DNA from: Burkholderiales bacterium
GTDB lineage: Bacteria > Pseudomonadota > Gammaproteobacteria > Burkholderiales > Burkholderiaceae_C
Direction: 5' to 3'
DNA: 64,000 nt
Assembly: GCA_003963005.1 (NCBI GenBank)
Contig: RXJW01000036.1
Span: 16,809 to 80,808 of the forward strand
Part shown: positions 32,445-40,997 of the stretch, in pieces
How the letters are laid out: each line of letters begins with the position of its first letter
Position numbering within the stretch: the stretch's first letter is position 1
The notes under the pieces: generated by a model
What the model saw: only the letters and a program-made list of their open reading frames with translations
What the model was told of the DNA's origin: nothing
Database searches by the model: none
Program-made: the position numbers and the translations under genes

Positions 32445-33721
32445 TGGTCGCGGACGCCGACACACTCGGTCCCCTTGTCGAGCGCTGGAAGGCCGACCCC
32501 GGAAGCACCTATCGCAGCTGGTTTCTTTGGGATGAACGGCTGAAGAACTTTCGGTCCATACGGCGCGGCCTGGCCGCCGTGGTGCGCGAGATCGACGCCG
32601 GCACTTTCGGCAACGTGTACCGGGGCTCGTCGCTCGAAGTGGTGGTGGGCTCGATCGCCGAGCAGCGGCAGATTTTCAAGGGCGCGGACCACGCGTTCCT
32701 GTGGAAGCCCAAGCTGCGCATACCTGACATCTACGAGAACGCCGACAACCAGAGGGCCTTTGCGCGCCTGCTGCATGCTTGCGAGTGCTGCGACACGGCG
32801 GAGGCCGTGATCGACGCCATCCGCCGCATCGATGCCGTCGCGATCAAGGGCCTGGGGCCGGCGGTGGCCAACCTGCTGTATTTCATCCACCCGACGCTGG
32901 TCGTGCCGTTCAACACCGCCATCGTGAAGGGCTACAACGCGCTCACCGGATCGGCCGTCAAGCTCGGCCGCTGGGACCACTACCTGACGCTGCGCGAAGG
33001 CGCGTTGCGCATGAACGCTCAGCACCGTGCGCTCTTGTCCAACGATCTGGGAGCTGTAGCCGGCCTGCTGTTCGACGTGGGGAGCGGGCGCTACGCCGCG
33101 CCGCCGCGCGACAACGATCCCGCAGCGCTGGCGGTCTGGCAGGCTGATCTGCAGCGCGTGCGCGAGGAGTCTGCTGCGTCCGAAAAGTTGCGCACTGCAC
33201 AGCAAGCCACCGACACCACCCACCACGAGATGCAGGGCTGGCTGCGCGATCTCGGCCTGGCACTGGGGTTCGATGTCTGGATCGCGTCCAACGATCGCAG
33301 CCGTTCCTATGGTGCGGGCCGACTCGGCGACGGATGCTTGACAGCGTTGATGGCGGACGGAGTGCCGGCCTCGGAGTCCGTCAGGCTGATCGATGTGATC
33401 TGGCTCGACCGCGCCGCTCACCGTGTTGCTGCCGCCTTCGAGGTCGAACACTCCACGTCGATCCATTCCGGGATCGTGCGCATGCTCGACCTGGCGCTGG
33501 GTTCGCCACTGGGTGAAGGCAGCGCACTGTTTCTGGTAGCGCCCGATGAGCGGCGAGGCGAAGTCGCGCAACAACTGCACCGCCCTGCTTTCATGCGCGT
33601 TGCTGAACTGGGCATCCGCTACCTGCCGTACAGCGAACTGCGCGAGCACCGGCACGCCATGGCGCGCTTTGGTAGTGGGATCAGGCCGGTTCTGGAGGCT
33701 TCTACCTTGCTAAGCCGTTGA
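32444..33721 (+). CDS. HhH plus PD-(D/E)XK-like nuclease-type protein, unknown
   Basis: From ATG 32444 (425 aa). The N-terminal half contains a helix-hairpin-helix-like segment (AIKGLGPAVANLLYFIHP, about 130-147), a non-specific DNA-binding element. The C-terminal half has the layout of a restriction-endonuclease fold: a helix with THHEMQGWLRDLG, a strand ending in Asp (RLIDVIWLD), and then AAFEVEHSTSIHSG as the (D/E)xE/K core. The Lys of the classic motif is replaced (EVE), as in some Type II enzymes. No methyltransferase is adjacent. It is translationally linked to a copper-ATPase operon. It may be a defence or repair nuclease carried as cargo. Confidence 0.6.
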   Translation: MVADADTLGPLVERWKADPGSTYRSWFLWDERLKNFRSIRRGLAAVVREIDAGTFGNVYRGSSLEVVVGSIAEQRQIFKGADHAFLWKPKLRIPDIYENADNQRAFARLLHACECCDTAEAVIDAIRRIDAVAIKGLGPAVANLLYFIHPTLVVPFNTAIVKGYNALTGSAVKLGRWDHYLTLREGALRMNAQHRALLSNDLGAVAGLLFDVGSGRYAAPPRDNDPAALAVWQADLQRVREESAASEKLRTAQQATDTTHHEMQGWLRDLGLALGFDVWIASNDRSRSYGAGRLGDGCLTALMADGVPASESVRLIDVIWLDRAAHRVAAAFEVEHSTSIHSGIVRMLDLALGSPLGEGSALFLVAPDERRGEVAQQLHRPAFMRVAELGIRYLPYSELREHRHAMARFGSGIRPVLEASTLLSR

Positions 33722-33798
33722 CCCGGCGGAACGGTCAGGTCGGCATCAGCGAAGCCGCGTTTCCCGCGTAAGTCGTTGACCAAAAGCGGCGCGTCAAC

Positions 33799-33817
33799 GA
33801 TAATGATTATCATTGCT
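33799..33817 (+). promoter_or_regulatory. Fur box
   Basis: GATAATGATTATCATTGCT matches the 19-bp Fur consensus (GATAATGATAATCATTATC) at 15 positions by my count, with a full AATGATTATCATT palindrome. It lies 17 bases before the start codon of the following operon, so Fe(II)-Fur would block its transcription or translation. Confidence 0.8.
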
Positions 33818-33833
33818 ATTTGGAGGAGTGAGC

Positions 33834-34718
33834 TTGAACCGTCTCAAGATGTTGGTCGCGGCTGGGCTCCTTGGCGCCGCGCTTCAATCGTCCTTCGCTG
33901 GTGAATCGCCGTTTGGCTGGATCTACACCGCAGAGGTCGCGCCACCGGGCACCAAGGAGTTCGAGCAATGGGTCGACGTGCAGCGCACCCAAACCCAGGG
34001 CAGCTACACCAACGTTCGCCTGCGTTCGGAGTTCGAGTTCGGCATCACGTCGAAGTACCAGACGGCGGTCTACCTGAACTCGCGCTACATCAATGCCTAC
34101 CGCAACGGGATCGATGGCACATCCAGCGGGCCTAACACCGACATCCCCGACGACTTCGACCCGACCTCGCGCTACAGGCTCCGTCGGGTCGAGTCCATGT
34201 CATGGGAGAACCTCTATCAGCTCTCGAACCCGCTCGTCGACCCCATCGGCGTCGCCCTGTACTTCGAGCCGTCGCTCGGTCCGCGCAACAAGGAGTTGGA
34301 GTTCAAGCTCATCCTGCAGAAGAACTTCCTCGATGACCGGCTGATCTGGGCGACCAACCTCGTCACGGCCCTGGAGAACAACAAGCGCGGGAGTGGCGTC
34401 GAGAAAGCAACCGAAGTCGATTTGCTGACCGGATTCTCTTATCGGTTCCGCGACAACTGGTCCGCGGGCCTGGAGGTGCGCAACCATCGCGAGTTCACGG
34501 GCTACGGCTATGGCGTTCCGAACCATTCAGCATGGTTCGCCGGCCCCAACCTGCACTACGCGAGCAAGGCTTGGTGGGTGACATTGGCATGGCGCCAGCA
34601 GCTCAAGCAGGCCAGCGGCTTTCAGGATGATCAGCGAGAAGTGATCAGCAACGGCCGCATCTACGGTGACGAGCACACGCTCAACCAATTCATGCTCAAG
34701 GTCGGCGTGCCGTTCTGA
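33834..34718 (+). CDS. Outer-membrane beta-barrel-type protein of the Fur-boxed operon
   Basis: The start is TTG 33834. GGAGGA sits 6 bases upstream, whereas the ATG at 33846 is too far. The 294-aa product has a signal peptide (to about SSFAGE) and an alternating aromatic/polar pattern throughout (LRSEFEFGITSKYQTAVYLN, EDNWSAGLEVRNHRE, WWVTLAWRQQLKQ). It ends MLKVGVPF, a typical C-terminal barrel strand with terminal Phe. It has DUF6662-like character, to my recollection. It probably sits in the outer membrane and serves iron- or redox-linked transport with the flavoprotein genes behind it. Confidence 0.65.
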   Translation: MNRLKMLVAAGLLGAALQSSFAGESPFGWIYTAEVAPPGTKEFEQWVDVQRTQTQGSYTNVRLRSEFEFGITSKYQTAVYLNSRYINAYRNGIDGTSSGPNTDIPDDFDPTSRYRLRRVESMSWENLYQLSNPLVDPIGVALYFEPSLGPRNKELEFKLILQKNFLDDRLIWATNLVTALENNKRGSGVEKATEVDLLTGFSYRFRDNWSAGLEVRNHREFTGYGYGVPNHSAWFAGPNLHYASKAWWVTLAWRQQLKQASGFQDDQREVISNGRIYGDEHTLNQFMLKVGVPF

Positions 34719-34720
34719 CG

Positions 34721-35257
34721 ATGCGCTGGGAACCCTTACTCGCCGCTCCGCTGGTTGTCATCTCCTCGGCAAGTTGGGGCAATGTCTACCTGTCGACGGA
34801 ACAGGCGCAGCAGGCGATCTTTGCCGGCGCGAAATTCACGCCCGTACGCCTCATGCTGACACAGGAGCAGCGCGATACGCTGCGCGCACGTTCTGGCGTC
34901 TACGAGCCTTTCAAGGAAGATCGGGTCTGGTTCGTCGATGGGGGCGGCTTCTTCATCGTCGACGATGTGGTGGGCAAACACGAAACGATCACCTATGCCG
35001 TGGGAATCAATCGCGATGGCAGCGTCAAGCAGATCGAAATCCTGGAGTACCGCGAGACCTACGGCTCCGAAGTTCGGGACCCGGTTTGGCGCAAGCAATT
35101 CGTCGGCAAGACCTTGGAGGCTCCGGTAAGGCTGAACAAGGACATCGTGAACATCACCGGGGCAACGCTGTCGTCCAAGCACATCACCGATGGCGTTCGC
35201 CGGGTGCTCATGCTGCACGACATGGTTCTCAAGGGATTGCCCCATGGTGTCCGTTGA
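34721..35257 (+). CDS. Periplasmic FMN-binding (flavinylated) protein
   Basis: The 178-aa protein has a signal sequence (LLAAPLVVISSASWG) and an FMN-bind domain. The flavinylation motif is DIVNITGATLSSKHI (about 141-155), and Thr149 is the expected attachment site for FMN through a phosphodiester link. Charged strands precede it (ITYAVGINRDGSVKQIEILEYRETYG). The adjacent apbE gene encodes the enzyme that performs such flavinylation. It should act as a one- or two-electron carrier outside the cytoplasm. It starts two bases after the barrel gene. Confidence 0.85.
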   Translation: MRWEPLLAAPLVVISSASWGNVYLSTEQAQQAIFAGAKFTPVRLMLTQEQRDTLRARSGVYEPFKEDRVWFVDGGGFFIVDDVVGKHETITYAVGINRDGSVKQIEILEYRETYGSEVRDPVWRKQFVGKTLEAPVRLNKDIVNITGATLSSKHITDGVRRVLMLHDMVLKGLPHGVR

Positions 35258-36098
35258 ACGCATGCGCCCGTTGCTGGGCACCTTCGTGACGATACGGGCA
35301 GCCCCCCGTCTGGGCCTGTCACAGATTCAGGTCGAGGAGGCAGTCGAAAGCGCGTTTCGCGCAATGGTGCGGGTTGATCGATTGATGAGCTTTCATCGCT
35401 CGATGAGCGATGTCAGCAGGATCAACCGGAGCCGTCGCGGAACGCACGTGCGCGTGCACAGCTGGACGCATGCCGTGCTTCGTGCGGCAGCGGAGTTGAG
35501 CGCATGTACTCGCGGCGAGTTCAACTGCAACGTGGGAGGCGCGCTGATGCGAAACGGACTTCTGCCCAAGGTACACGGTCGGCCTGGAGGGCGCAGCAAA
35601 CCTGTCCATCGGACCCTCGACGACGCGCTTGTCTTGCGGCGCGACCGGACCGTGAAGTTACGCGCCGCCATGTCGTTGGACCTGGGCGGCATTGCCAAGG
35701 GTTTTGCCGTGGATAAGGCCGTGCACGCCTTGAAGGCCCGCGGCGTGACTTGCGGCGCCGTCAACGCGGGCGGCGACCTGCGCGTATTCGGAATCGACCC
35801 GCAGCCGGTGTGGATACGCGACCCAGCTGCGCCGGCGCAGGCCCGACTCATGGGCGAGCTGACCGAAGGCGCCATCGCCACGTCGGCGACGTACTTCACT
35901 GACAGACTCAAGGCGAGCGGGCATGGCCAAAGCGCGATCGTGGACCGCAAACGCCGCCGCGTTCGAGTGGCGGGCAGCGTGTCCGTCGTGGCACGTACCT
36001 GCATGCTGGCCGACGCGCTGACCAAGGTAGCAGTACTCCGCGGACGCATTCCCAGAGACACTGCCCGCCGAGCCAACGCCTTCATGCTCGCGCTATGA
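35244..36098 (+). CDS. apbE: FAD:protein FMN transferase ApbE
   Basis: From ATG 35244 (284 aa), overlapping the FMN-binding gene by 14 bases. ApbE signatures are RPLLGTFVTIRA, MSFHRSMSDVSRIN, MSLDLGGIAKGFAVDKAV, VNAGGDLRVFG, and a C-terminal ATSATYFTDR / LADALTKVAVL. It transfers FMN from FAD to a Thr of the partner protein, using Mg2+. No lipobox or obvious signal is seen at the chosen start, so it may act in the cytoplasm or need a different N-terminus. Direct operon linkage strongly suggests that the upstream protein is its target. Confidence 0.9.
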   Translation: MVSVERMRPLLGTFVTIRAAPRLGLSQIQVEEAVESAFRAMVRVDRLMSFHRSMSDVSRINRSRRGTHVRVHSWTHAVLRAAAELSACTRGEFNCNVGGALMRNGLLPKVHGRPGGRSKPVHRTLDDALVLRRDRTVKLRAAMSLDLGGIAKGFAVDKAVHALKARGVTCGAVNAGGDLRVFGIDPQPVWIRDPAAPAQARLMGELTEGAIATSATYFTDRLKASGHGQSAIVDRKRRRVRVAGSVSVVARTCMLADALTKVAVLRGRIPRDTARRANAFMLAL

Positions 36099-36586
36099 CG
36101 ACTCACCGCCACCCTTTCAGCATTCGATTGCCAGGCTGGCAGCGCTGGTGCACGTACCTGGTTCTGATTGCCGTCGCCGCCAGCGGTATCGCGTGGAGTC
36201 TTTTCCATGACGTGCTGCAGCTCGGGTGGATGCTGGCCGAGCGTCGGCTGCTCGTCCTGCACGGTGTTATGGCCGCCGCCACGCTCGTGCTCGTCGGTGG
36301 TCTGATGCCGTTGCATATCAGGCTGGCGTGGCGTGTGCGGCGCAACCAGACGACCGGCGTGATCTGTGTCGCCGCGATGAGCACGCTGTCGCTGAGCGGG
36401 TTGATGCTGTACTACGGCGGAGAAGACTGGCGTGATGTGATCCGCTGGAGCCATATCGGCATCGGTCTGGCTACGGCGCTCGCGGTTCCCCTGCACGTTT
36501 GGCGGGGACGCCGTCTTGCGGCAATTCAAGCGGACCTTGCCGGCGAACGGAGCCCGGCGGACTCCGTGCGACGCTTTACGGCGTAG
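36095..36586 (+). CDS. Four-helix membrane protein, cytochrome b-like
   Basis: The 163-aa product has four transmembrane helices. Histidines sit at helix ends in two pairs (LHGVMAAATL and LPLHI... in helix 2, WSHIGIGL and PLHVWRG in helix 4), the arrangement of di-haem b-type cytochromes. It overlaps apbE by ATGA and completes a Fur-boxed set of barrel, flavoprotein, ApbE and membrane electron donor. Together these could move electrons from the quinone pool to periplasmic FMN. Haem binding is inferred from His positions only. Confidence 0.65.
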   Translation: MTTHRHPFSIRLPGWQRWCTYLVLIAVAASGIAWSLFHDVLQLGWMLAERRLLVLHGVMAAATLVLVGGLMPLHIRLAWRVRRNQTTGVICVAAMSTLSLSGLMLYYGGEDWRDVIRWSHIGIGLATALAVPLHVWRGRRLAAIQADLAGERSPADSVRRFTA

Positions 36587-36755
36587 CTCGGACCACCTCC
36601 GACGGCCGCGAAATGGATGGGAAACAGCTGGCTGCTCAAGGGCTCACAGGTTCCATCCATCAGGCAAGCTAGCCGCGCCTGTTCCCGCTGCCAACATTGC
36701 CGCTTTGCAAGTGAGTTGGTGCGCGGACAGCAGGTTGGCGGAAGGAGCGAAAGCG

Positions 36756-37064
36756 ATGGACCTCTCGATCAAGGCACTCGACCTGACCAGGCCAGTCGTC
36801 GGCATTGCACACCCAACCGAACGGGCATCTTCGGTTCAGGGCGGTGGATTCAAGGACGCGATGCTGCAGGCCCTTCAGGCAACCAGCGATCTGCAGGCTG
36901 AATCAGCACGCTTGAGCAAGGAGTTCTCGCTTGACAACCCCACCGTTAGCCTGGAAGAAACGATGATCGCCGGGGTCAAATCCACCATCGCTTTCCAGGC
37001 CACGCTGCAGGTGCGCAACAAGGTCGTTCAGGCCTACACGGACATCATGAACATGCAGATCTGA
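36756..37064 (+). CDS. fliE: Flagellar hook-basal body protein FliE (orphan)
   Basis: From ATG 36756 (102 aa), with a strong GGAAGGAG ribosome-binding site. Full-length FliE features are a variable N-terminus and the conserved C-terminus (NPTVSLEETMIAGVKSTIAF, QVRNKVVQAYTDIMNMQI). FliE joins the MS ring to the proximal rod and contacts FlgB. No fliF or other flagellar gene is adjacent. It follows the cytochrome-like gene by 169 bases and precedes a minus-strand copper block. Together with flgB at 21362 it encodes an interacting pair separated by 15 kb of metal genes. Confidence 0.88.
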   Translation: MDLSIKALDLTRPVVGIAHPTERASSVQGGGFKDAMLQALQATSDLQAESARLSKEFSLDNPTVSLEETMIAGVKSTIAFQATLQVRNKVVQAYTDIMNMQI

Positions 37065-37101
37065 TATGAGTGGCGTGTCGCCTGCGGGCCGTGGCGGTCA
37101 T

Positions 37102-37488
37102 TCAGCGATGACTCCGGTGAGCGGCGCTGCTCAAATGTCCGCTGCGCGCGAGCCCGGCACCGCTGCCGGAAACCGATGACGTCGCAGGACTTGCGCCTTC
37201 GGGGGCACCTGATATCGGATCGGCAGCGGCGCTCGGGCCTCGAGCGGAGCGATCGGTCCCAACGTACACCCACCCGACTTCACCACCCAGCGCCTTCCAG
37301 CCATCCGAAGTGACCGGGTTGCGTCGCCAGTCGGCAAGTTCCTGCATGACCTGCGCGCGGGTCTTGCTCTCGGGCATCACATGGGTTGTGCCGCCTGCCT
37401 CGCCCGAACCCGGTGTGAATCCCGAGGTCGCCAGGGCGGGCAGCGACAGCGTCGCTAGCAGCGCTGTCAACGCAAATCGGACGTTCAT
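37102..37488 (-). CDS. DUF4148 secreted protein
   Basis: From ATG 37488 (128 aa) the protein has a signal peptide (MNVRFALTALLATLSLPALA) and the DUF4148 core (KTRAQVMQELADWRRNPVTS, GGEVGWVYVG). The C-terminal region of about 45 residues is low-complexity Ala/Gly/Ser/Pro. DUF4148 proteins are small and exported, common in Burkholderiales, and of unknown function, but often near metal or envelope-stress genes. A longer upstream frame lacks a signal. It is the last gene of a three-gene minus-strand group with the CusF-like and copK genes. Confidence 0.7.
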   Translation of the reverse strand: MNVRFALTALLATLSLPALATSGFTPGSGEAGGTTHVMPESKTRAQVMQELADWRRNPVTSDGWKALGGEVGWVYVGTDRSARGPSAAADPISGAPEGASPATSSVSGSGAGLARSGHLSSAAHRSHR

Positions 37489-37561
37489 GATCAAACTCCT
37501 TTGCAATGCGGGGGAAGCTCTTCCCACCGGGGATGACGCGCGTGCCAGCACCAACGCCGCC

Positions 37562-37909
37562 TTACCGCACCGCCTCGATCGCCGTCACGATGAGCGCACC
37601 ATCCATCTTGTCGGCCGCGAATCTGACCTTGCTACCAACCTGAATGGCGTCGAGCACGCTCGCTTCCTTGACCTTGAACACCATGGTCATCCCCGGCATG
37701 CCGAGGTTCTTGATCTCGCCGTGCTTGAGGGTGACCTTCTGGCTGTCCTTGTCGATCTTGCGGACCTCGCCGTCCGTCATGTCGGTGATGGGTGTGCCCG
37801 CCGCCGCGACGATCGTGACCGGCTGGTCAACGGCCTGGGCGTACGCCGCGGTGACGAAGGGGGGTGCGAGGGCCATCAGCAAAGCCGCGAGGGTCTTGAC
37901 GTTGATCAT
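37562..37909 (-). CDS. CusF-like periplasmic copper chaperone (second copy)
   Basis: From ATG 37909 (115 aa) the protein has a signal peptide (to about TAAYAQA) and the CusF barrel (DGEVRKIDKDSQKVTL, KHGEIKNLGMPGMTMVF). The motif is nearly the same as in the copy at 27000. It binds Cu(I)/Ag(I) in the periplasm. It lies between copK and the DUF4148 gene on the minus strand, 62 bases after copK, and probably shares the copK promoter with its CopR-type box at 38374. Confidence 0.9.
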   Translation of the reverse strand: MINVKTLAALLMALAPPFVTAAYAQAVDQPVTIVAAAGTPITDMTDGEVRKIDKDSQKVTLKHGEIKNLGMPGMTMVFKVKEASVLDAIQVGSKVRFAADKMDGALIVTAIEAVR

Positions 37910-37970
37910 CGGTTGTATTCCAGGGTCAGACGCGTTGCGAAGCAAGGCGACGGGTGCGCCGCCATGCGGT

Positions 37971-38264
37971 TCAGTTGCGGTGGCCGTTCTTCAACAGGCC
38001 GTCCAGGCGCGCCACCTCATTGCCGACCGGCGTCAGCTTGCGGCCGTCGGCGGTTTCCAGCACCTCGTTCTTCTTGAAGAGCCAGGGCTCTCCGAACTTG
38101 TTCTCGCGCGCCATCTTCCCGTCCTTGAAGATGTACAGCGTCGAGCCGTCCTTGAGGCTGACGACTTGCGGTGCGGCTTGCTGCAGATCGTCGCGTGCGA
38201 ACGCGGGTGCTGCGGCACCGACAACGGCGGCGGCCAGGGCGATGGCGATCAGATTCGAATTCAT
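37971..38264 (-). CDS. copK: Periplasmic copper-binding protein CopK
   Basis: From ATG 38264 (97 aa) the protein has a signal peptide (MNSNLIAIALAAAVVGAAAPAFA). The CopK pattern is VSLKDGSTLYIFKDGKMARENKFG ending in GNEVARLDGLLKNGH. In Cupriavidus CopK binds Cu(I) through methionines and is one of the most induced copper proteins. Here only one Met (KMARE) and the N-terminal region remain in the mature form, so fewer Met ligands are available than in the CH34 protein. It is divergent from copR, and the CopR-type box 38374-38389 is shared. Confidence 0.82.
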   Translation of the reverse strand: MNSNLIAIALAAAVVGAAAPAFARDDLQQAAPQVVSLKDGSTLYIFKDGKMARENKFGEPWLFKKNEVLETADGRKLTPVGNEVARLDGLLKNGHRN

Positions 38265-38373
38265 GAACGATTCCTTTCCAAGTTGATGTCGCATTGGCCG
38301 GCTGGCCGATGCGATGCCGTTTGGCATGAAACGAACTCTAGGAACGCGCCCCCGCCAGTCGGCTGGCGACTTC

Positions 38374-38389
38374 ATGACAATCCTGCAAT
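38374..38389. promoter_or_regulatory. CopR-type box 3 (ATGACAATCCTGCAAT)
   Basis: This less perfect dyad lies in the 176-base gap between divergent copK and copR. After it comes CTTGGCG, matching the CTAGGCG that follows box 1. It probably serves autoregulation of copRS and induction of copK. Confidence 0.55.
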
Positions 38390-38440
38390 CTTGGCGGTCC
38401 GGACGATCTGCCTCAGCCGCGCCGACGGACAATCCAGAGC

Positions 38441-39121
38441 ATGAAAATCCTCGTGGTAGAAGACGAACGGCGCGCCGCTGAGTACCTGCGTCAGGGTCTG
38501 ACCGAGAGCGGCTACACCGTCGATGTGGCGCAGAACGGCACCGACGGCCTGCACGCGGCGATGACGGGCGACCACGAACTGGTGATCCTCGACGTGATGC
38601 TGCCCGGCGTGGACGGTTTCGCCGTACTGTCAGCGCTGCGCACGGCCAAGCAGATTCCGGTGCTGATGCTCACGGCCCGCAGCCAGACAGACGACAAGGT
38701 GCGTGGCTTCGATCTGGGTGCCGACGACTACTTGGTCAAGCCCTTCCAGTTCCCCGAACTGCTGGCTCGGGTGAGAGCACTGCTCAAGCGCGGCAAGACG
38801 GAGCACGTCGATCTGGTGCAGCGCATTGCCGACCTCGAGGTCGACCCGATTCGCCACCGCGCCGTTCGTGCCGGCCATCGCATCGAGCTCACGGCCAAGG
38901 AATTTGCGCTGCTCGCGTTGCTCGTGCAGCGTACGGGCGAAGTGTTGTCGCGCACCGAGATTGCCTCGCTGGTCTGGGACATCCATTTCGATTCCGAGAC
39001 GAACGTCGTCGATGTGGCGATCCGGCGCTTGCGTGGAAAGGTGGATGGGCCTTTCGACATCAAGCTGATCCACACAGTGCGTGGTGTGGGCTATGTGCTC
39101 GAGCAGCGCACCAACGCATGA
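38441..39121 (+). CDS. copR: Heavy-metal response regulator (CopR/CusR type)
   Basis: The 226-aa OmpR-family regulator has a receiver with the acidic pocket (VVEDERR), phospho-acceptor Asp51 (VILDVMLPG), Thr78 and Lys100 (YLVKPF). A winged-helix DNA-binding domain follows ([38 protein letters not shown]). It activates copper genes through TGACA-type dyads. Four matching sites occur in this window. The next gene overlaps by four bases (ATGA). CopR rather than CzcR is favoured by the copK, cus and cop context. Confidence 0.9.
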   Translation: MKILVVEDERRAAEYLRQGLTESGYTVDVAQNGTDGLHAAMTGDHELVILDVMLPGVDGFAVLSALRTAKQIPVLMLTARSQTDDKVRGFDLGADDYLVKPFQFPELLARVRALLKRGKTEHVDLVQRIADLEVDPIRHRAVRAGHRIELTAKEFALLALLVQRTGEVLSRTEIASLVWDIHFDSETNVVDVAIRRLRGKVDGPFDIKLIHTVRGVGYVLEQRTNA

Positions 39122-40545
39122 ACACAATCTCCTGGCAAACGCGGCTCGCCGAGGCGTCGCTCGCTTCGCGCTTTGCGATGGCTGTTGGATTGTTCGGCCT
39201 GATCGTCGCGGGCGCAGCAGCAACTTTCGGCTACTGGGGCTTGGCGCGCCAGCTGGACGCCCGTCTGGATGCCGAGTTGGAGGGCAAGCGGAGCCTGCTC
39301 TTGCATATCCTGTCGGAGATTCCGAGCGTGGAGCAGATACCTGCCAATGGACATCGGTTCGGGGACTTGCTGATCGGACACAAGGACCTAAACCTGGCAG
39401 TCATCGACCCGCGTAACGACCGCCTGTTGGCGAGTTTTTCACCTGCTGCCGTCGAATCCGTGGCCCGAATGAAGGGGGCTGCGAGTTCCGCGCCCCTCTA
39501 TTGGCAAGGCCCCGACAAAACACGCTACGTCTCCGTTGCTGGCCCCGCCACGGTGGGCAATGGGCAGATGGTTCGTATTGTGCTGTCGCTGGACCGAAGC
39601 GAGGATCAACAGCTCAAGAGGGGCGTTCTCGGCGCTACGCTGCTGACGCTGCCGGTGCTGCTGGTGCTCGTCGCGCTCGGCACCTGGATGGTGGCCCGAA
39701 CGGGTCTGGCACCTTTGAACAGACTGACCGCGGTTGCCGCGCATGTCACGACGCACAGTCTCGCGCAGCGCATCGAACCACGAGGTCTTCCGGCGGAGCT
39801 CAGGGTGCTGGCTGTCGGCTTCAATGCGATGCTCGACCGCATCGACCAAGGCGTGCGGCGGTTGTCGGAGTTTTCGGCCGACCTCGCGCATGAGATGCGC
39901 ACGCCCGTGGCCACCTTGCTTGGACGCACACAAGTGGCGCTATCGCAATCGCGTTCAATCGACGAGTTGCACGAAGTGTTGGCCGGCAATGTCGAGGAAC
40001 TGGACAGGCTGACGCGATTGATCGCCGACATGCTGTTCCTGGCGCGCGCCGACCAGGGCGATGTGGTGTCGACGCGATCGCAGGTTGACCTTGCAGTGGA
40101 AGCCGCGAGGGTGGCTGAGTTCCTGTCCGTCGTTGCCGACGAGCGAGGCGTTCGGGTGGAAGTGACTGGCAGCGCACGTGTTCAAGGCGACCAAATCCTG
40201 GTGCAGCGCGCCATCACCAACCTGCTGACCAACGCGATACGACATGCTGAAGTCCCGAGCGTCGTGTCGGTGACCGTCCGAAGCAGCGCCACGCACGCCT
40301 TCGTCGATGTGTCGAACCGCGGGCCTGGCATTCCGGAGCGTCAGATCACGCGTGTTTTCGAGCGCTTTGTAAGGCTTGACGCTGCTCGTGCTCGCGGCGA
40401 TGGGGCCGGCACCGGGCTCGGCTTGCCGATCGTCAAGTCAGTCATGAATGCCCATGGCGGGAGCGTCGAAGTGGTGAGCGAGCCAGACGGAGCGACCACC
40501 TTCTCGCTGGTGTTTCGGCATGACGCAGGCCCTGACAAAGGCTGA
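39118..40545 (+). CDS. copS: Heavy-metal sensor histidine kinase (CopS/CusS type)
   Basis: The 475-aa protein has two transmembrane helices (about 20-42 and 163-185) flanking a periplasmic sensor, then HAMP. The H-box is [19 protein letters not shown] (His258), with N-box [18 protein letters not shown] and [15 protein letters not shown]. It autophosphorylates on periplasmic Cu excess and phosphorylates CopR. The sensor has no obvious His/Met cluster, so the metal ligand residues cannot be named. The gene converges with copZ, and a shared stem-loop lies between them. Confidence 0.9.
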   Translation: MNTISWQTRLAEASLASRFAMAVGLFGLIVAGAAATFGYWGLARQLDARLDAELEGKRSLLLHILSEIPSVEQIPANGHRFGDLLIGHKDLNLAVIDPRNDRLLASFSPAAVESVARMKGAASSAPLYWQGPDKTRYVSVAGPATVGNGQMVRIVLSLDRSEDQQLKRGVLGATLLTLPVLLVLVALGTWMVARTGLAPLNRLTAVAAHVTTHSLAQRIEPRGLPAELRVLAVGFNAMLDRIDQGVRRLSEFSADLAHEMRTPVATLLGRTQVALSQSRSIDELHEVLAGNVEELDRLTRLIADMLFLARADQGDVVSTRSQVDLAVEAARVAEFLSVVADERGVRVEVTGSARVQGDQILVQRAITNLLTNAIRHAEVPSVVSVTVRSSATHAFVDVSNRGPGIPERQITRVFERFVRLDAARARGDGAGTGLGLPIVKSVMNAHGGSVEVVSEPDGATTFSLVFRHDAGPDKG

Positions 40546-40616
40546 CAGCCAGGCGCACTACTGGTTGCCATGACACCTGCCATCGACTGGTGCCGCCCCC
40601 AGCGGAAAGCAAGAAT

Positions 40617-40652
40617 GCCTCGAAGCTCGCCGAGCCGGCGGAACTTCGAGGC
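40617..40652. terminator. Bidirectional stem-loop between copS and copZ
   Basis: GCCTCGAAG (40617-40625) and CTTCGAGGC (40644-40652) form a perfect 9-bp stem with an 18-base loop, in the gap between convergent copS and copZ. There is no long T-run. Confidence 0.5.
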
Positions 40653-40690
40653 TCAGAGACTGCACACCGGTCGGGCGGCGTGCCCGAAAC

Positions 40691-40882
40691 TCAGCGTGAT
40701 GGCGGGTAGCCTGCCTCGGTGAGCGCCGCGGCAATGGCCTTCTCCTCGCGGACGGTCTCGATGCGGACCGTGTGCGAGCCCAGATCCACATCCACCTTGG
40801 CCTGCGGATCGACTGACTGAACCGCCTGGGTCACCGTCTTGACACAGTGCCCACAGCTCATTGAATCGACCTGGAATTCCAT
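40691..40882 (-). CDS. copZ: Copper chaperone CopZ (heavy-metal-associated domain)
   Basis: The 63-aa protein is a single HMA domain with the metal site MSCGHC (residues about 8-13) and the beta-alpha-beta fold pattern (VKTVTQAVQSVDPQAKVDVDL). It binds Cu(I) in the cytoplasm and passes it to the CopA ATPase encoded divergently. Its own CueR-type promoter is at 40918-40948. It is complete, with GGAGTGCGCA as ribosome-binding site on the minus strand. Confidence 0.92.
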   Translation of the reverse strand: MEFQVDSMSCGHCVKTVTQAVQSVDPQAKVDVDLGSHTVRIETVREEKAIAAALTEAGYPPSR

Positions 40883-40917
40883 TGCGCACTCCTTGTGACA
40901 GCGTTGAACGAGTCTTG

Positions 40918-40948
40918 ACTGTGAAGCTTGCTATGGTGGGAAGGTCAA
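40918..40948 (-). promoter_or_regulatory. CueR-type promoter of copZ
   Basis: Read on the minus strand: TTGACC (40948-40943), a 19-base spacer containing TTCCCACCATAGCAAGC, then CACAGT (40923-40918). The ACCTTCC...GCAAG arrangement is the classic CueR operator. The copZ ATG is ~35 bases downstream. Confidence 0.75.
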
Positions 40949-40997
40949 GCGGTCGCGGACGCATCCTCTGCCGCGGCATGGTCTTGCACGACCCGGC

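Noticed and set aside
29843..40619. GAAAGCAAGAATGCC occurs at 29843-29857 and at 40605-40619, near two copper promoters
   Set aside because: A 15-base match is expected about once or twice by chance in 64 kb of biased sequence, and flanks do not match.
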